From NCBI GenBank assembly GCA_018362895.1, contig JAHALR010000012.1, positions 29,312-93,311 of the forward strand: 64,000 nt of DNA, given 5' to 3'. Origin of the DNA: Clostridium sp. (lineage in GTDB: Bacteria; Cyanobacteriota; Vampirovibrionia; Gastranaerophilales; Gastranaerophilaceae). Position 1 is the stretch's first letter. The number at the start of each line of letters is the position of its first letter. Shown here piece by piece: positions 1 through 7,908 of this stretch. The position numbers and the translations under genes were made by a program. The notes below the pieces were generated by a model, which saw nothing but the letters and a program-made list of their open reading frames with translations, was not told the DNA's origin and ran no database searches.

Positions 1-708
1 TTTTATCTTAGAGACATAAAAGCCAGATATGGTGTTTATTGGAAGAATCATTTCTCTACAATAGGCTTGGTTGGAATGAATGAGGCTTGCTTGAATCTTT
101 TGAATAAAGATATTGCATCAAAAGAAGGCAAAGAATTTGCTTTAAAAGTTATGGATTATATGCGTAACATGATTTCTAATTTTCAGAAAGAAACAGGTCA
201 TAATTATAATCTGGAAGCTACACCTGCTGAGGGAACATCATATAGGCTTGCTCGTTTGGACAAACAAAAATTTGATGATGTAAAATGTGCAAACCAATTT
301 GAATATGAACAAGGGGCAAAACCTTTCTATACAAACTCTACCCAGCTTCCGGTAAACTATACAGATGATATTTTTGAACTACTTGATCATCAGGATGATA
401 TTCAGACAAAATATACAGGAGGAACAGTTGTTCATATATTTGCAGGTGAAAGAGTATACGATACTTCAGTAATTAAAAATCTTGTCAAAAAAGTATGCGA
501 AAATTATAGAATTCCGTACTTTACTTTCTCACCAACATTTAGCATCTGCCCAAATCATGGATATGTTGCAGGAGAACATTTCAACTGTCCTGACTGTGGT
601 GAAAGCTGTGAGGTCTTTTCAAGAGTAGTTGGCTACATCAGTCCTGTAAATCAATGGAATGAAGGTAAGTCAGAAGAATTCAAAATGAGAAAGACTTTTT
701 CTATATAA
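1..708 (+). CDS. nrdD: Anaerobic ribonucleoside-triphosphate reductase, C-terminal part (5' end outside window)
   Basis: The reading frame is open from the first base, so the gene starts upstream. This is the C-terminal part of the class III (oxygen-independent) ribonucleotide reductase, which makes dNTPs from NTPs with a glycyl radical. Near the end are the zinc-site cysteines (CPNHGY, then CPDCGESC) followed by RVVGYISPVNQWN, the glycyl-radical loop in which the Gly of VVGY carries the radical. The activase gene follows after 3 bp, so the two are surely co-transcribed. Its presence implies anaerobic growth. Family assignment is secure; only the missing N-terminus is unseen. Confidence 0.96.
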   Translation, partial: FYLRDIKARYGVYWKNHFSTIGLVGMNEACLNLLNKDIASKEGKEFALKVMDYMRNMISNFQKETGHNYNLEATPAEGTSYRLARLDKQKFDDVKCANQFEYEQGAKPFYTNSTQLPVNYTDDIFELLDHQDDIQTKYTGGTVVHIFAGERVYDTSVIKNLVKKVCENYRIPYFTFSPTFSICPNHGYVAGEHFNCPDCGESCEVFSRVVGYISPVNQWNEGKSEEFKMRKTFSI

Positions 709-711
709 ACT

Positions 712-1401
712 ATGAATATTGCAGGTTTACAAAAGTCTTCTTTATTGGACTATCCATCTAAAATTGCGGCTGTGGTTTTTACTTTGGGCTGCAATTTCAG
801 ATGTCCTTATTGTCACAATCCGAACTTGATTACAGCAGTTTCGTCTGAAAAATTACTGGATGAGGCTGCTGTTTTTGATTTCTTATCCTTGAGAAAAGGT
901 AAGCTGGATGCTGTTGTTGTTTCTGGTGGTGAACCCACGCTTCAAAGCGATTTGGAAAACTTTTTTGTCAAACTTAAAAAACTCGGCTTTTTAACAAAGC
1001 TGGATACAAACGGTACTAATCCGGAGACTGTTCAAAATTTAATTGATAAACATCTTGTGGATTATATTGCGATGGATATAAAAGCTCCACTAGAGAAGTA
1101 TGAAGAAATTACCGGAAGAAAAACAGATGTTGAAAAAATAGAGAAATCTATAAATTTGATTGCTGAATCAGGTGTGGACTATGAATTTCGAACAACAGTA
1201 GTTCGATCACAGCTGAGTTATGAGGATTTTTATCAGATATCAAAGATGCTTAATGGAACAATGAAATATTATCTTCAAAAATTTAAACCTATGATTACTC
1301 TTGATTGTGCATTTAAAAAAGAAGAGACTTATACAGACGAAGAATTTCTTGAAATAAAAGAAATTATGCAAAAAAACATATCTAATGTGTTTATACGATA
1401 A
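712..1401 (+). CDS. nrdG: Anaerobic ribonucleotide reductase activating protein (radical SAM)
   Basis: A 229-residue radical SAM enzyme that uses a 4Fe-4S cluster and S-adenosylmethionine to install the glycyl radical on NrdD. The cluster motif CNFRCPYC lies at residues 27-34 (C27, C31, C34), with the glycine-rich SAM motif SGGEPTLQ downstream. The opening GLQKSSLLDYPSKIAAVVF is typical of the longer NrdG-like activases (PflA-like group). The start is 3 bp after the nrdD stop, which indicates translational coupling. Assignment rests on motif plus neighbour. A related PflA-type activase would look similar, but the context favours NrdG. Confidence 0.93.
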   Translation: MNIAGLQKSSLLDYPSKIAAVVFTLGCNFRCPYCHNPNLITAVSSEKLLDEAAVFDFLSLRKGKLDAVVVSGGEPTLQSDLENFFVKLKKLGFLTKLDTNGTNPETVQNLIDKHLVDYIAMDIKAPLEKYEEITGRKTDVEKIEKSINLIAESGVDYEFRTTVVRSQLSYEDFYQISKMLNGTMKYYLQKFKPMITLDCAFKKEETYTDEEFLEIKEIMQKNISNVFIR

Positions 1402-1449
1402 AAGTAAGATTCTTTGAAAAAAAATAAAATTTATGCTAACTTTTGTAAT

Positions 1450-2106
1450 ATGAAAAGTATAAAATATTTTTTAATAATATTTTTCTTTGTTCTGTTTTGT
1501 TCTCCTGTATTGGCTGATGTTATGCCTTATTATACAGGTGCAATAAGCAAAGAAACTATTGGTTTTTTACATGTACCCAAAAAGTTTAATCTTTATCTTT
1601 ATCCGAGAGAAGATTCTCAAATTGTCGACACTATAAGCTGGAATCAATATGAGGTAAGCACCAGAAGCAGAAAAATGGAACCTTCTGAAATGTTTGTCTC
1701 CCTAGTGGAGAAAAACAAATATGCCTTTTGTATGGTTATAGATGAACAGGATGACTGGTACAAGATTGTTTATGACAAACTTCATAACAAATCAGGCTGG
1801 ATAAAACCTGCTGCTTCAGAAGACTTTTGGGGGCTTCGTGATTTTTATTCATTCTACGGAAAAAAATACGGTCTTTATTATATGAAAAATGTAGATTATC
1901 GAAAACGAGGAATATACAGCGGGGCTGAACTCAATTCCCAAAAACTCGGTAGTTTTACGTTGATAAAGACAATCAGGTTAAATAAGGTTAGTGGTAATTT
2001 CGCTCTGGTTACTGTTGTAGATTTTGATAAACTTCCAAAAATCGGCTATATTCAGTGGAGAGAACCTGATGGAACAATTTTGATATTTCCAAAATTAGAT
2101 TTATAA
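1450..2106 (+). CDS. Secreted protein of unknown function
   Basis: A 218-residue protein if read from the ATG at 1450, which begins an ordinary signal peptide (MKSIKYFLIIFFFVLFCS, cleavage near SPVLA-D). A TTG at 1414 would add 12 residues ahead of the signal and is less likely. The mature part has several aromatic and beta-rich stretches (for example DDWYKIVYD followed by SGWIKPA) that resemble a bacterial SH3-like fold, but I cannot name a family. It lies 48 bp after nrdG and ends at a bidirectional terminator, so it may be a passenger of the nrd operon. Confidence 0.7.
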   Translation: MKSIKYFLIIFFFVLFCSPVLADVMPYYTGAISKETIGFLHVPKKFNLYLYPREDSQIVDTISWNQYEVSTRSRKMEPSEMFVSLVEKNKYAFCMVIDEQDDWYKIVYDKLHNKSGWIKPAASEDFWGLRDFYSFYGKKYGLYYMKNVDYRKRGIYSGAELNSQKLGSFTLIKTIRLNKVSGNFALVTVVDFDKLPKIGYIQWREPDGTILIFPKLDL

Positions 2107-2107
2107 A

Positions 2108-2139
2108 AAAACGGCTTTTAAATTTTAAAAGCCGTTTTT
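2108..2139. terminator. Bidirectional rho-independent terminator
   Basis: AAAACGGCTTTTAA and its inverted copy TTAAAAGCCGTTTT face each other with almost no loop, with A and T tracts on the two sides. It lies between the convergent secreted-protein gene and map, so it can stop transcription from both. Confidence 0.85.
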
Positions 2140-2142
2140 AGG

Positions 2143-2895
2143 TTATGAAAGTTTTGTTAAAATTTCAGGCTCACCGTCCGTTACATGAATTGTATGTTCA
2201 AAGTGAGCGGAAGGCTTTCCGTCGTTGGTAACAACTGTCCAGTCGTCTTCAAGTGTATGAACGTCATCACAGCCTAGGTTTAACATAGGCTCGATAGCTA
2301 TTGTCATACCAGACTTAAGAATAAACTTGTTGCCGACTCTGTAATTGAAAACAAACGGCTCTTCATGCATTGCATGACCTACACCATGACCACCGTATTG
2401 ACGAACAATACCAAGACCTTTTTCATTGGCAACATCTTCAACGGCTCCTGAAACTTCTTCAAGAGGGTTGTTGTCTCTCATTTTGTCAATTGCTGCAAAT
2501 AAAGAGCGCTCTGTTGTTTCAAGAAGCATTTTGCATTCATCTGAAATTTGCCCGACAGGGTATGTCCAGGCGCCGTCACCAACCAGACCTCTGTAAGTCG
2601 CTCCTACATCGATGCTTACAATGTCACCCTCTTTAAGTATGCAGGTTTCACGCGGAATGCCGTGTACAACTTCTCCATTAACAGAGGCACATATTGCGGC
2701 AGGAAACCCGTTGTATCCCAAAAAAGTCGGTATACATTTGTTTTCTTTGATGATTTTTCTGGCTGCATCATCTAGATATTTTGTTGAGATACCCGGTTCA
2801 ATGATTCTTCTCATTTCTTGATGAACGAGGGCAACAACGTTGCCCGCTTCTTTCATAAGTTTTATTTCTTCTCTTGATTTTTTATGAACTGACAT
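2143..2895 (-). CDS. map: Methionine aminopeptidase, type I
   Basis: Removes the initiator methionine from nascent proteins in the cytosol. The 250-residue length is typical of bacterial type I enzymes. The five metal ligands are in place: D96 (SIDVGA), D107 (GDGAW), H170 (GGHGVG), E202 (IAIEPM) and E233 (HFEHTIHVT), and the HEEP motif holds the second catalytic histidine. It follows adk by 15 bp on the same strand. adk-map adjacency is common, though here the usual secY/ribosomal genes are not next to it. Confidence 0.97.
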   Translation of the reverse strand: MSVHKKSREEIKLMKEAGNVVALVHQEMRRIIEPGISTKYLDDAARKIIKENKCIPTFLGYNGFPAAICASVNGEVVHGIPRETCILKEGDIVSIDVGATYRGLVGDGAWTYPVGQISDECKMLLETTERSLFAAIDKMRDNNPLEEVSGAVEDVANEKGLGIVRQYGGHGVGHAMHEEPFVFNYRVGNKFILKSGMTIAIEPMLNLGCDDVHTLEDDWTVVTNDGKPSAHFEHTIHVTDGEPEILTKLS

Positions 2896-2910
2896 TTTAT
2901 CACTTCTTTC

Positions 2911-3564
2911 TTAGATAACTTCTTTTAATTTTGCATAAATTTCATCAACAGAACCGGTTGCATCAATTTTTGTCAAAATATTTCTGTTTTCATAAAAATC
3001 TATAAGAGGTGCTGTTTGTTTGAAATATGTGTCAAATCTATTCTTTGCAATTTCTTCGGTGTCATCTTTTCTTTGGATAAGTTCTGCACCGCATGCATCA
3101 CAGATGCCTTCCTGTTTTATAGGCATAGTTTTTAGATTGTAGATTGCTCCGCATTTGGGGCAAGAACGTCTGTAAATAATTCTTTCCATAAGATTTTCGA
3201 TTGGCACATCAAAATAAATTACTTTGGTTGAAACTTCTTTTCCTTCATCTATTTCTTTTAACATATCGTCGAGCATATTTGCCTGTTCAATGCTTCTTGG
3301 AAAACCGTCAAGTATAAATCCTTTTTGAACATCGTCTTGTGACAGTCTGTCTTTTATAATCTGAGCTACTACTTCAACAGGGACGAGTGCACCTTTTTCC
3401 ACATAGTCTTTTGCAATTTTTCCTGCTTCTGTTCCTTTAGCCATTGCTTCTCTGAGTAAAGAACCGGTATCAACATGGACAAAACCTGTTTCAGCTGCAA
3501 GTTTTTTTGTTTGTGTGCCTTTACCGCTGGCAGGCGGCCCCATAAAAATTAATTCTTTTTTCAT
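2911..3564 (-). CDS. adk: Adenylate kinase (zinc LID type)
   Basis: Interconverts AMP, ATP and ADP. I start at the ATG at 3564 (217 residues), which places the P-loop GPPASGKGT at residues 9-17; an upstream ATG at 3648 would add 28 unrelated residues. LDGFPR is at 85-90. The LID domain carries four cysteines (C135, C138, C155, C158) in two CxxC pairs, the zinc-binding version found in Gram-positives and some other phyla. It is the first gene of the adk-map pair. Confidence 0.96.
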   Translation of the reverse strand: MKKELIFMGPPASGKGTQTKKLAAETGFVHVDTGSLLREAMAKGTEAGKIAKDYVEKGALVPVEVVAQIIKDRLSQDDVQKGFILDGFPRSIEQANMLDDMLKEIDEGKEVSTKVIYFDVPIENLMERIIYRRSCPKCGAIYNLKTMPIKQEGICDACGAELIQRKDDTEEIAKNRFDTYFKQTAPLIDFYENRNILTKIDATGSVDEIYAKLKEVI

Positions 3565-3760
3565 AAACTCGTACCTTTTCTTTGTCTTGAAATTTTCCTT
3601 TTGTGCTTTTTGCTGTAATTTGCAGCAAGAACTTAATAATTTTAGCACGTTAAAAAGAGAGATACAAGAAACACTACATGTATAACATGTGTATATAAAA
3701 AATATATTTAGTTTTGTAAAACTTATTCAAATTACACTTCATGTATTAATGAAAAAAAAC

Positions 3761-3830
3761 TATACTTAAGTTGTAGGGATTGTTGTATATTCCTGATTTT
3801 ATCTATTGTCTAAACATACAACTAAAGTAT
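3761..3830 (+). promoter_or_regulatory. Paired 14-bp motif ATACTTWAGTTGTA upstream of flagellin 1
   Basis: ATACTTAAGTTGTA is at 3762-3775 on the plus strand and ATACTTTAGTTGTA lies inverted at 3817-3830. The core ACTTAAGT is palindromic. Further copies lie before flagellin 2 and at a response-regulator promoter near 39.74 kb. A regulator operator is the simplest reading; a sigma-specific promoter element is the alternative. I see no convincing sigma-28 consensus here. Confidence 0.5.
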
Positions 3831-3882
3831 CGTCAATGCTTCTGAAAAGAAGCAGCACCTATTTATTGGAAAAGGGACCATT

Positions 3883-4767
3883 ATGCCTATTATCATTAAT
3901 ACAAGCGTTTCGTCGCTGGTTGCACAAAATGCATTGACCAGAGCAACATGGAATTTGAGTACCAGTTTGGAAAGATTATCAACAGGTAACAGAATAAATT
4001 CTGCTGCTGATGATCCTGCCGGTTCTTATTATGCAGCAAGATTGAATGCAAAAATCAGAGGGTCAAATGTTGCATATCAAAATGTTCAGGCCGGCAATAA
4101 TATGATTACTGCTGCTGCTGGTGATCTTGAATCTATTAATGATCAGCTTGAAAGGATTAAAGATCTGGCAACTCAATATTCTAATGATTCACTCACAGAA
4201 GAACAACAAAAGGCTATTAAAAAAGAGGTGCAGCAAAGAGTCGATGAGATTAACAGAATTGCTGAAGAATCCGATTTTAATGACTTGAAACTGCTTGATG
4301 GTTCAAGAGGCTCTGTTCGTCTTCAGATTGGTTCTGAATCAGATGCAGCGACAAATTCGCTTACTGTCGATGATGTATTTTTGAATGCATCAACAGGACA
4401 GGACGGAATAAAACTTTTTGGCAGCGGTGCTGACCAGTTTGCTGATGTAGAAGCAGCGTTCAAAGATGCTGATACAGCAGCAAAATTCATAGATATTGTT
4501 CAGGCTTCTGCGGATATTGTTACTGAACGTATTTCTAATGCAGGAATATGGCAGAGCAGACTTTCTTCGATTAGCGATTTGCTTATGACTCAAAACGAAA
4601 ATATGGCATCTGCTTATTCTACTGTTATGGATACTGATATAGCTGCCGAAACTGCAAATTATACAAAAAATCAACTTCTCCAACAAACTGCATCTGCAAT
4701 GGTGTCTCAAGCAAACCAGATATCGGGTGTGCTTGCTTTAAAATTAGTTAATGCTGCAGTTGGATAA
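3883..4767 (+). CDS. Flagellin 1 (divergent paralogue)
   Basis: A 294-residue flagellin with the conserved N-terminal D0/D1 helices (LERLSTGNRINSAADDPAG) and C-terminal helix (DTDIAAETANYTKNQLLQQ) around a short variable centre. It differs from the three genes that follow: it opens MPIIINTSVSSLVAQNA, has ATWNLSTSLERL, and ends ISGVLALKLVNAAVG rather than the QLP...LIQ of the others. That suggests a minor or position-specific filament protein rather than a recent duplicate. It has its own 230-bp upstream region with two copies of the 14-bp motif. A weak ribosome site (AAAGGGA) precedes the ATG. Confidence 0.93.
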   Translation: MPIIINTSVSSLVAQNALTRATWNLSTSLERLSTGNRINSAADDPAGSYYAARLNAKIRGSNVAYQNVQAGNNMITAAAGDLESINDQLERIKDLATQYSNDSLTEEQQKAIKKEVQQRVDEINRIAEESDFNDLKLLDGSRGSVRLQIGSESDAATNSLTVDDVFLNASTGQDGIKLFGSGADQFADVEAAFKDADTAAKFIDIVQASADIVTERISNAGIWQSRLSSISDLLMTQNENMASAYSTVMDTDIAAETANYTKNQLLQQTASAMVSQANQISGVLALKLVNAAVG

Positions 4768-4793
4768 ACTTTGATAAAAAAGTATAGCTTTTT

Positions 4794-4848
4794 ATACTCA
4801 AGTTGTGTTTTTATACAAAAATTTCGCATTTTTCATACTTAAGTTGTA
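4794..4848 (+). promoter_or_regulatory. Second pair of the 14-bp motif, upstream of flagellin 2
   Basis: ATACTCAAGTTGTG at 4794-4807 (two mismatches) and an exact ATACTTAAGTTGTA at 4835-4848, same orientation, 41 bp apart (about four helical turns). They lie 108-162 bp before the flagellin 2 ATG. Confidence 0.5.
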
Positions 4849-4911
4849 GGAATTTACAACTTTATATGAATTACGTCTCGAAGTTTAATACTTTAATATG
4901 AGAATACATTA

Positions 4912-4946
4912 ACAGGGATGTAATAAATAAGGATATGCGAAAGGAG
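4912..4946 (+). promoter_or_regulatory. CsrA-like binding site and Shine-Dalgarno in flagellin 2 leader
   Basis: ACAGGGATGT at 4912-4921 matches the CsrA SELEX core ACARGGAUGU. A second GGA sits at 4931-4933 and a third inside the Shine-Dalgarno AAAGGAG (4940-4946). This arrangement resembles the CsrA-repressed hag leader of Bacillus. A six-codon out-of-frame ORF starts at the ATG at 4952, four bases before the flagellin ATG. Confidence 0.45.
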
Positions 4947-4955
4947 AGATAATGC

Positions 4956-5798
4956 ATGGCAATTATCGTTAACACAAACATGTCTGCGTTAAAAACGCAG
5001 AGGAATCTTACTAATGCCACAACTTCTTTGAATACGGCATTGGAAAGAATGTCAACAGGTTTGAAAATCAACCGGGCTGCTGATGATGCAGCAGGGATGT
5101 TCGTAGCTAACAATCTCGAAACTCAAATAAGGGGTTCAAAAATTGCCCAATCAAATGTGGCAACAGGTATAAACGTTTTACAAACAGTAGAAGGCACTTT
5201 GGATGTAATTAATGATAACCTGCTTCGTATCAGAGATTTGGCTGTACAGGGAGCAAACGGTGTTTATGATACAAAATCACTAAACGCAATGAGAGATGAA
5301 ATCATTGCCCGTATGGATGAAATTACAAGAATCCAAGCTTCTGCCAACTTTAACGGTATGGCATTGTTTACAGCAAGTACAACAGGTTTGGGCAAAGACG
5401 GCATGACACTTCAAGTTGGTGCAAATGGTACGGCTAATGACCAAATTAAGGTTGCAAATACTATTTTCCAGACTATTGCAGTTACGAAACCGGGTGCTTC
5501 TACTGACTTTACTCAAGCAAATGCACAGGCAATGATTGCAACTATGGATACTGCTATTGGTAAAGTGTCAACGAGCAAAGCTACAATCGGTGCAATTCAA
5601 AACAGATTGAGTTCTGCGCAGGAATCTTTAACAACAACAATTGAAAATGCAACAGCTGCAAAATCTACAATCATGGATGCGGATATTGCTGAAGAATCAG
5701 CAAATTATACAAAAGCACAAATATTACAACAAACTTCCGCAACACTGCTTGTTCAGGCTAACCAACTTCCTGCACTTGCAATAAGTTTGATTCAGTAG
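4956..5798 (+). CDS. fliC: Flagellin 2
   Basis: A 280-residue flagellin, the filament subunit exported through the flagellar type III apparatus. N-terminal MAIIVNTNMSALKTQRNL and LERMSTGLKINRAADDAAG and the C-terminal stretch ATLLVQANQLPALAISLIQ are the conserved helical ends; the centre (about residues 150-200) is variable. It is followed after 23 bp by flagellin 3, almost identical at both termini, so the two form an operon with the promoter region before flagellin 2. AAAGGAG supplies a strong ribosome site. Confidence 0.95.
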   Translation: MAIIVNTNMSALKTQRNLTNATTSLNTALERMSTGLKINRAADDAAGMFVANNLETQIRGSKIAQSNVATGINVLQTVEGTLDVINDNLLRIRDLAVQGANGVYDTKSLNAMRDEIIARMDEITRIQASANFNGMALFTASTTGLGKDGMTLQVGANGTANDQIKVANTIFQTIAVTKPGASTDFTQANAQAMIATMDTAIGKVSTSKATIGAIQNRLSSAQESLTTTIENATAAKSTIMDADIAEESANYTKAQILQQTSATLLVQANQLPALAISLIQ

Positions 5799-5821
5799 AT
5801 TTAATATAAAGGAATATAATT

Positions 5822-6664
5822 ATGGCGATTATAGTTAATACAAATATGTCTTCATTGAAGACCCAAAGAAATTTAACCAGTGCAACGAATTCTTTAAATA
5901 CAGCACTTGAAAGAATGTCAACAGGTTTAAAAATCAATCGTGCAGCAGATGATGCCGCAGGTATGTTCGTTGCAAACAATCTTGAAACTCAAATCAGAGG
6001 TTCCAAAATTGCACAATCAAACGTAGCAACAGGTATCAATGTTTTGCAAACTGTTGAAGGTAACCTTGATGTAATTAATGAAAACCTTCTTCGTATTAGA
6101 GACCTTTGTGTACAGGGTGCGAACGGTGTTTATGATGCAAAGTCTTATACTGCTATGAAAAATGAAATTGATGCACGTCTTGCTGAAATTACCAGAATAT
6201 CTGCATCAGCTGATTTTAACGGTAAAAAATTGCTTGATGGTTCTATTACAACTGATTTAACTCTTCAAGTTGGTGCAAATGGCACAACAAACGACCGTAT
6301 AGCCGTAACAAAAGATGTATTTGCTAAAGCAGATGCAACAACTCTTGTGGGTTCTGCAACAGCAACCTTTGCTTCTACTGCTGATGCAACTACTCTTTTA
6401 GGTAAGGTTGATACAGCAATAAGTAATGTCGCTGAAAGAAAAGCTACAATCGGAGCTACTCAAAACAGATTGACATCAGCACAGGATTCTCTGGTAACAA
6501 CAATTGAAAACGCAACAGCAGCAAAGTCCACGATTATGGATGCTGATATAGCTGAAGAATCTGCTAATTATACAAAAGCTCAAATCTTACAGCAAACTTC
6601 AGCTACGCTGCTTGTGCAAGCTAATCAGTTGCCTTCTATGGCATTAACATTAGTCAGACAATAA
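5822..6664 (+). CDS. fliC: Flagellin 3
   Basis: A 280-residue flagellin and close paralogue of flagellin 2, with matching length, N-terminus and C-terminus. It differs mainly in the central surface-exposed segment (residues about 140-205). It lies 23 bp after flagellin 2 with an ordinary AAAGGAA ribosome site and lacks the CsrA-like leader of flagellins 2 and 4. A strong terminator follows. It probably co-assembles with flagellins 2 and 4; a role in antigenic variety is inference. Confidence 0.95.
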   Translation: MAIIVNTNMSSLKTQRNLTSATNSLNTALERMSTGLKINRAADDAAGMFVANNLETQIRGSKIAQSNVATGINVLQTVEGNLDVINENLLRIRDLCVQGANGVYDAKSYTAMKNEIDARLAEITRISASADFNGKKLLDGSITTDLTLQVGANGTTNDRIAVTKDVFAKADATTLVGSATATFASTADATTLLGKVDTAISNVAERKATIGATQNRLTSAQDSLVTTIENATAAKSTIMDADIAEESANYTKAQILQQTSATLLVQANQLPSMALTLVRQ

Positions 6665-6705
6665 GTTCTTTACACAAAAACAATAGATAGTTAACGATAA
6701 TTACC

Positions 6706-6732
6706 GCCGGAGAGAAATCTCCGGCTTTTTTT
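6706..6732 (+). terminator. Rho-independent terminator after flagellin 3
   Basis: Perfect 8-bp stem GCCGGAGA/TCTCCGGC with a GAAA loop, followed by seven T. It closes the flagellin 2-3 operon. Confidence 0.92.
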
Positions 6733-6827
6733 ACCACTTTAGTATTAGAAATCTCAAACTTTGTAAGAATTAAGTTTGCATGGACAAAAAGTTATTATAA
6801 ATACGTAAAGAACAGGAAAAAATTAAC

Positions 6828-6856
6828 ACAGTCTAAATAGATGATAGAACAGTCTA
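6828..6856 (+). promoter_or_regulatory. Direct repeat ACAGTCTA upstream of flagellin 4
   Basis: ACAGTCTA occurs at 6828-6835 and 6849-6856, 21 bp apart (two helical turns), within a region that can also form an AAATAGA/TCTATTT hairpin. It may be an operator for flagellin 4. Confidence 0.3.
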
Positions 6857-6865
6857 TTTAAATTT

Positions 6866-6896
6866 ACAGGATGTAAATAGGATATGCCGAAAGGAG
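6866..6896 (+). promoter_or_regulatory. CsrA-like site and Shine-Dalgarno in flagellin 4 leader
   Basis: ACAGGATGT (6866-6874) is close to the CsrA core but lacks one base. It is followed by AGGATATGCCGAAAGGAG, nearly the same string as in the flagellin 2 leader. A GGA at 6880-6882 and a GGA within the Shine-Dalgarno give three candidate contacts. Confidence 0.4.
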
Positions 6897-6902
6897 AATT
6901 GT

Positions 6903-7832
6903 ATGGCAATTATCGTTAACACAAACATTTCTGCGTTGAAAACACAAAAGAACTTGAACAATGCAACAAATTCTTTGAACACAGCACTTGAAAGAATGTC
7001 AACAGGTTTGAAAATCAATGCTGCAAAAGACGACGCAGCCGGTTTATACGTAGCAACAGGTATAAACACACAAATTAACGGTTCAACAGTAGCTAAAAAT
7101 AATATTGCTACCGGAAACAACGTTCTTTCAACAGTTGAGGGTGACCTTGATGTTATGTTAGACAACCTCAACCGTATCAGAGATCTTGCTACTCAAGCAG
7201 CAAACAGCGTTTATGATGAAAGCGCAATGAAAGCTATGCAAGATGAAGTTAAAGCTCGTTTAGATGAAATTGATCGTATTTCTGGTGCATCAAACTTTAA
7301 TGGTTTGAAGTTGTTAAGCGGTGACGGAACTGAAGGTTTAAGTAAAGACGGTTTGAGATTGCAGGTAGGTGCAAATGCTGAGGCTGCAACAAACTCAATT
7401 ACTATTGATAAATCAATCTTTACAAAAATTGATTCAACTACATTGGGTGTAAGTGGAACTACTGGTTCTGACCCGACTGCTGATCCAGGTGCAACAGCTA
7501 TAACAGATGCAAGTTTAAGAGATAACTTAGAAGCTGCATTTGCAACAGCATCAGCAGCAGCTAGATATATTACAGTCGTTGACAATGCTATTGATACGAT
7601 TTCTTCAAACAAATCTACAATTGGTGCTGTTATGAATAGATTGGATTCAGCATCAAGCTCTTTGGTAACAACAATTGAAAACGCAACAGCAGCTAAATCA
7701 ACAATCATGGATGCTGATATTGCAGAAGAATCTGCTGAATATACAAAACAACAAATTCTTCAACAAACTTCAGCTACATTGTTGGTTCAAGCTAACCAGC
7801 TGCCTTCATTAGCGTTGAACTTAATTCAATAA
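6903..7832 (+). CDS. fliC: Flagellin 4
   Basis: A 309-residue flagellin, the longest of the four. It keeps the conserved ends (LERMSTGLKIN; LLVQANQLPSLALNLIQ) but reads NAAKDDAAGLYVATGINTQ where flagellins 2 and 3 read NRAADDAAGMFVANNLETQ. An extra centre of about 28 residues rich in T, D, G and A follows GVSGTTGSDPTADPG. It has its own upstream region, leader and terminator, so it is separately regulated. Which paralogue is the main filament protein cannot be told from sequence. Confidence 0.95.
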   Translation: MAIIVNTNISALKTQKNLNNATNSLNTALERMSTGLKINAAKDDAAGLYVATGINTQINGSTVAKNNIATGNNVLSTVEGDLDVMLDNLNRIRDLATQAANSVYDESAMKAMQDEVKARLDEIDRISGASNFNGLKLLSGDGTEGLSKDGLRLQVGANAEAATNSITIDKSIFTKIDSTTLGVSGTTGSDPTADPGATAITDASLRDNLEAAFATASAAARYITVVDNAIDTISSNKSTIGAVMNRLDSASSSLVTTIENATAAKSTIMDADIAEESAEYTKQQILQQTSATLLVQANQLPSLALNLIQ

Positions 7833-7868
7833 CAATAGATAAATTACAATAATAGGTGATGGCAACTT

Positions 7869-7898
7869 GCCCGGGAAATTAATTCCGGGCTTTTTTTT
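7869..7898 (+). terminator. Rho-independent terminator after flagellin 4
   Basis: GCCCGG and CCGGGC pair around an A/T-rich loop and are followed by eight T. Confidence 0.9.
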
Positions 7899-7908
7899 GT
7901 TGAATTTT

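Noticed and set aside
3641..3882. Sigma-28 flagellar promoter before flagellin 1
   Set aside because: CTAAA at 3810-3814 is present, but no GCCGATAA-like box follows at the right spacing.
4952..4972. Six-codon upstream ORF overlapping the flagellin 2 start
   Set aside because: It arises because ATGCATGG contains two ATGs. It is not present at the other flagellins, so a regulatory role is unsupported.
7211..7708. Long minus-strand open frame (165 codons) inside flagellin 4
   Set aside because: It lies antisense to a certain flagellin gene in repetitive, codon-biased sequence; it has no ribosome site or plausible product, so it is a shadow.
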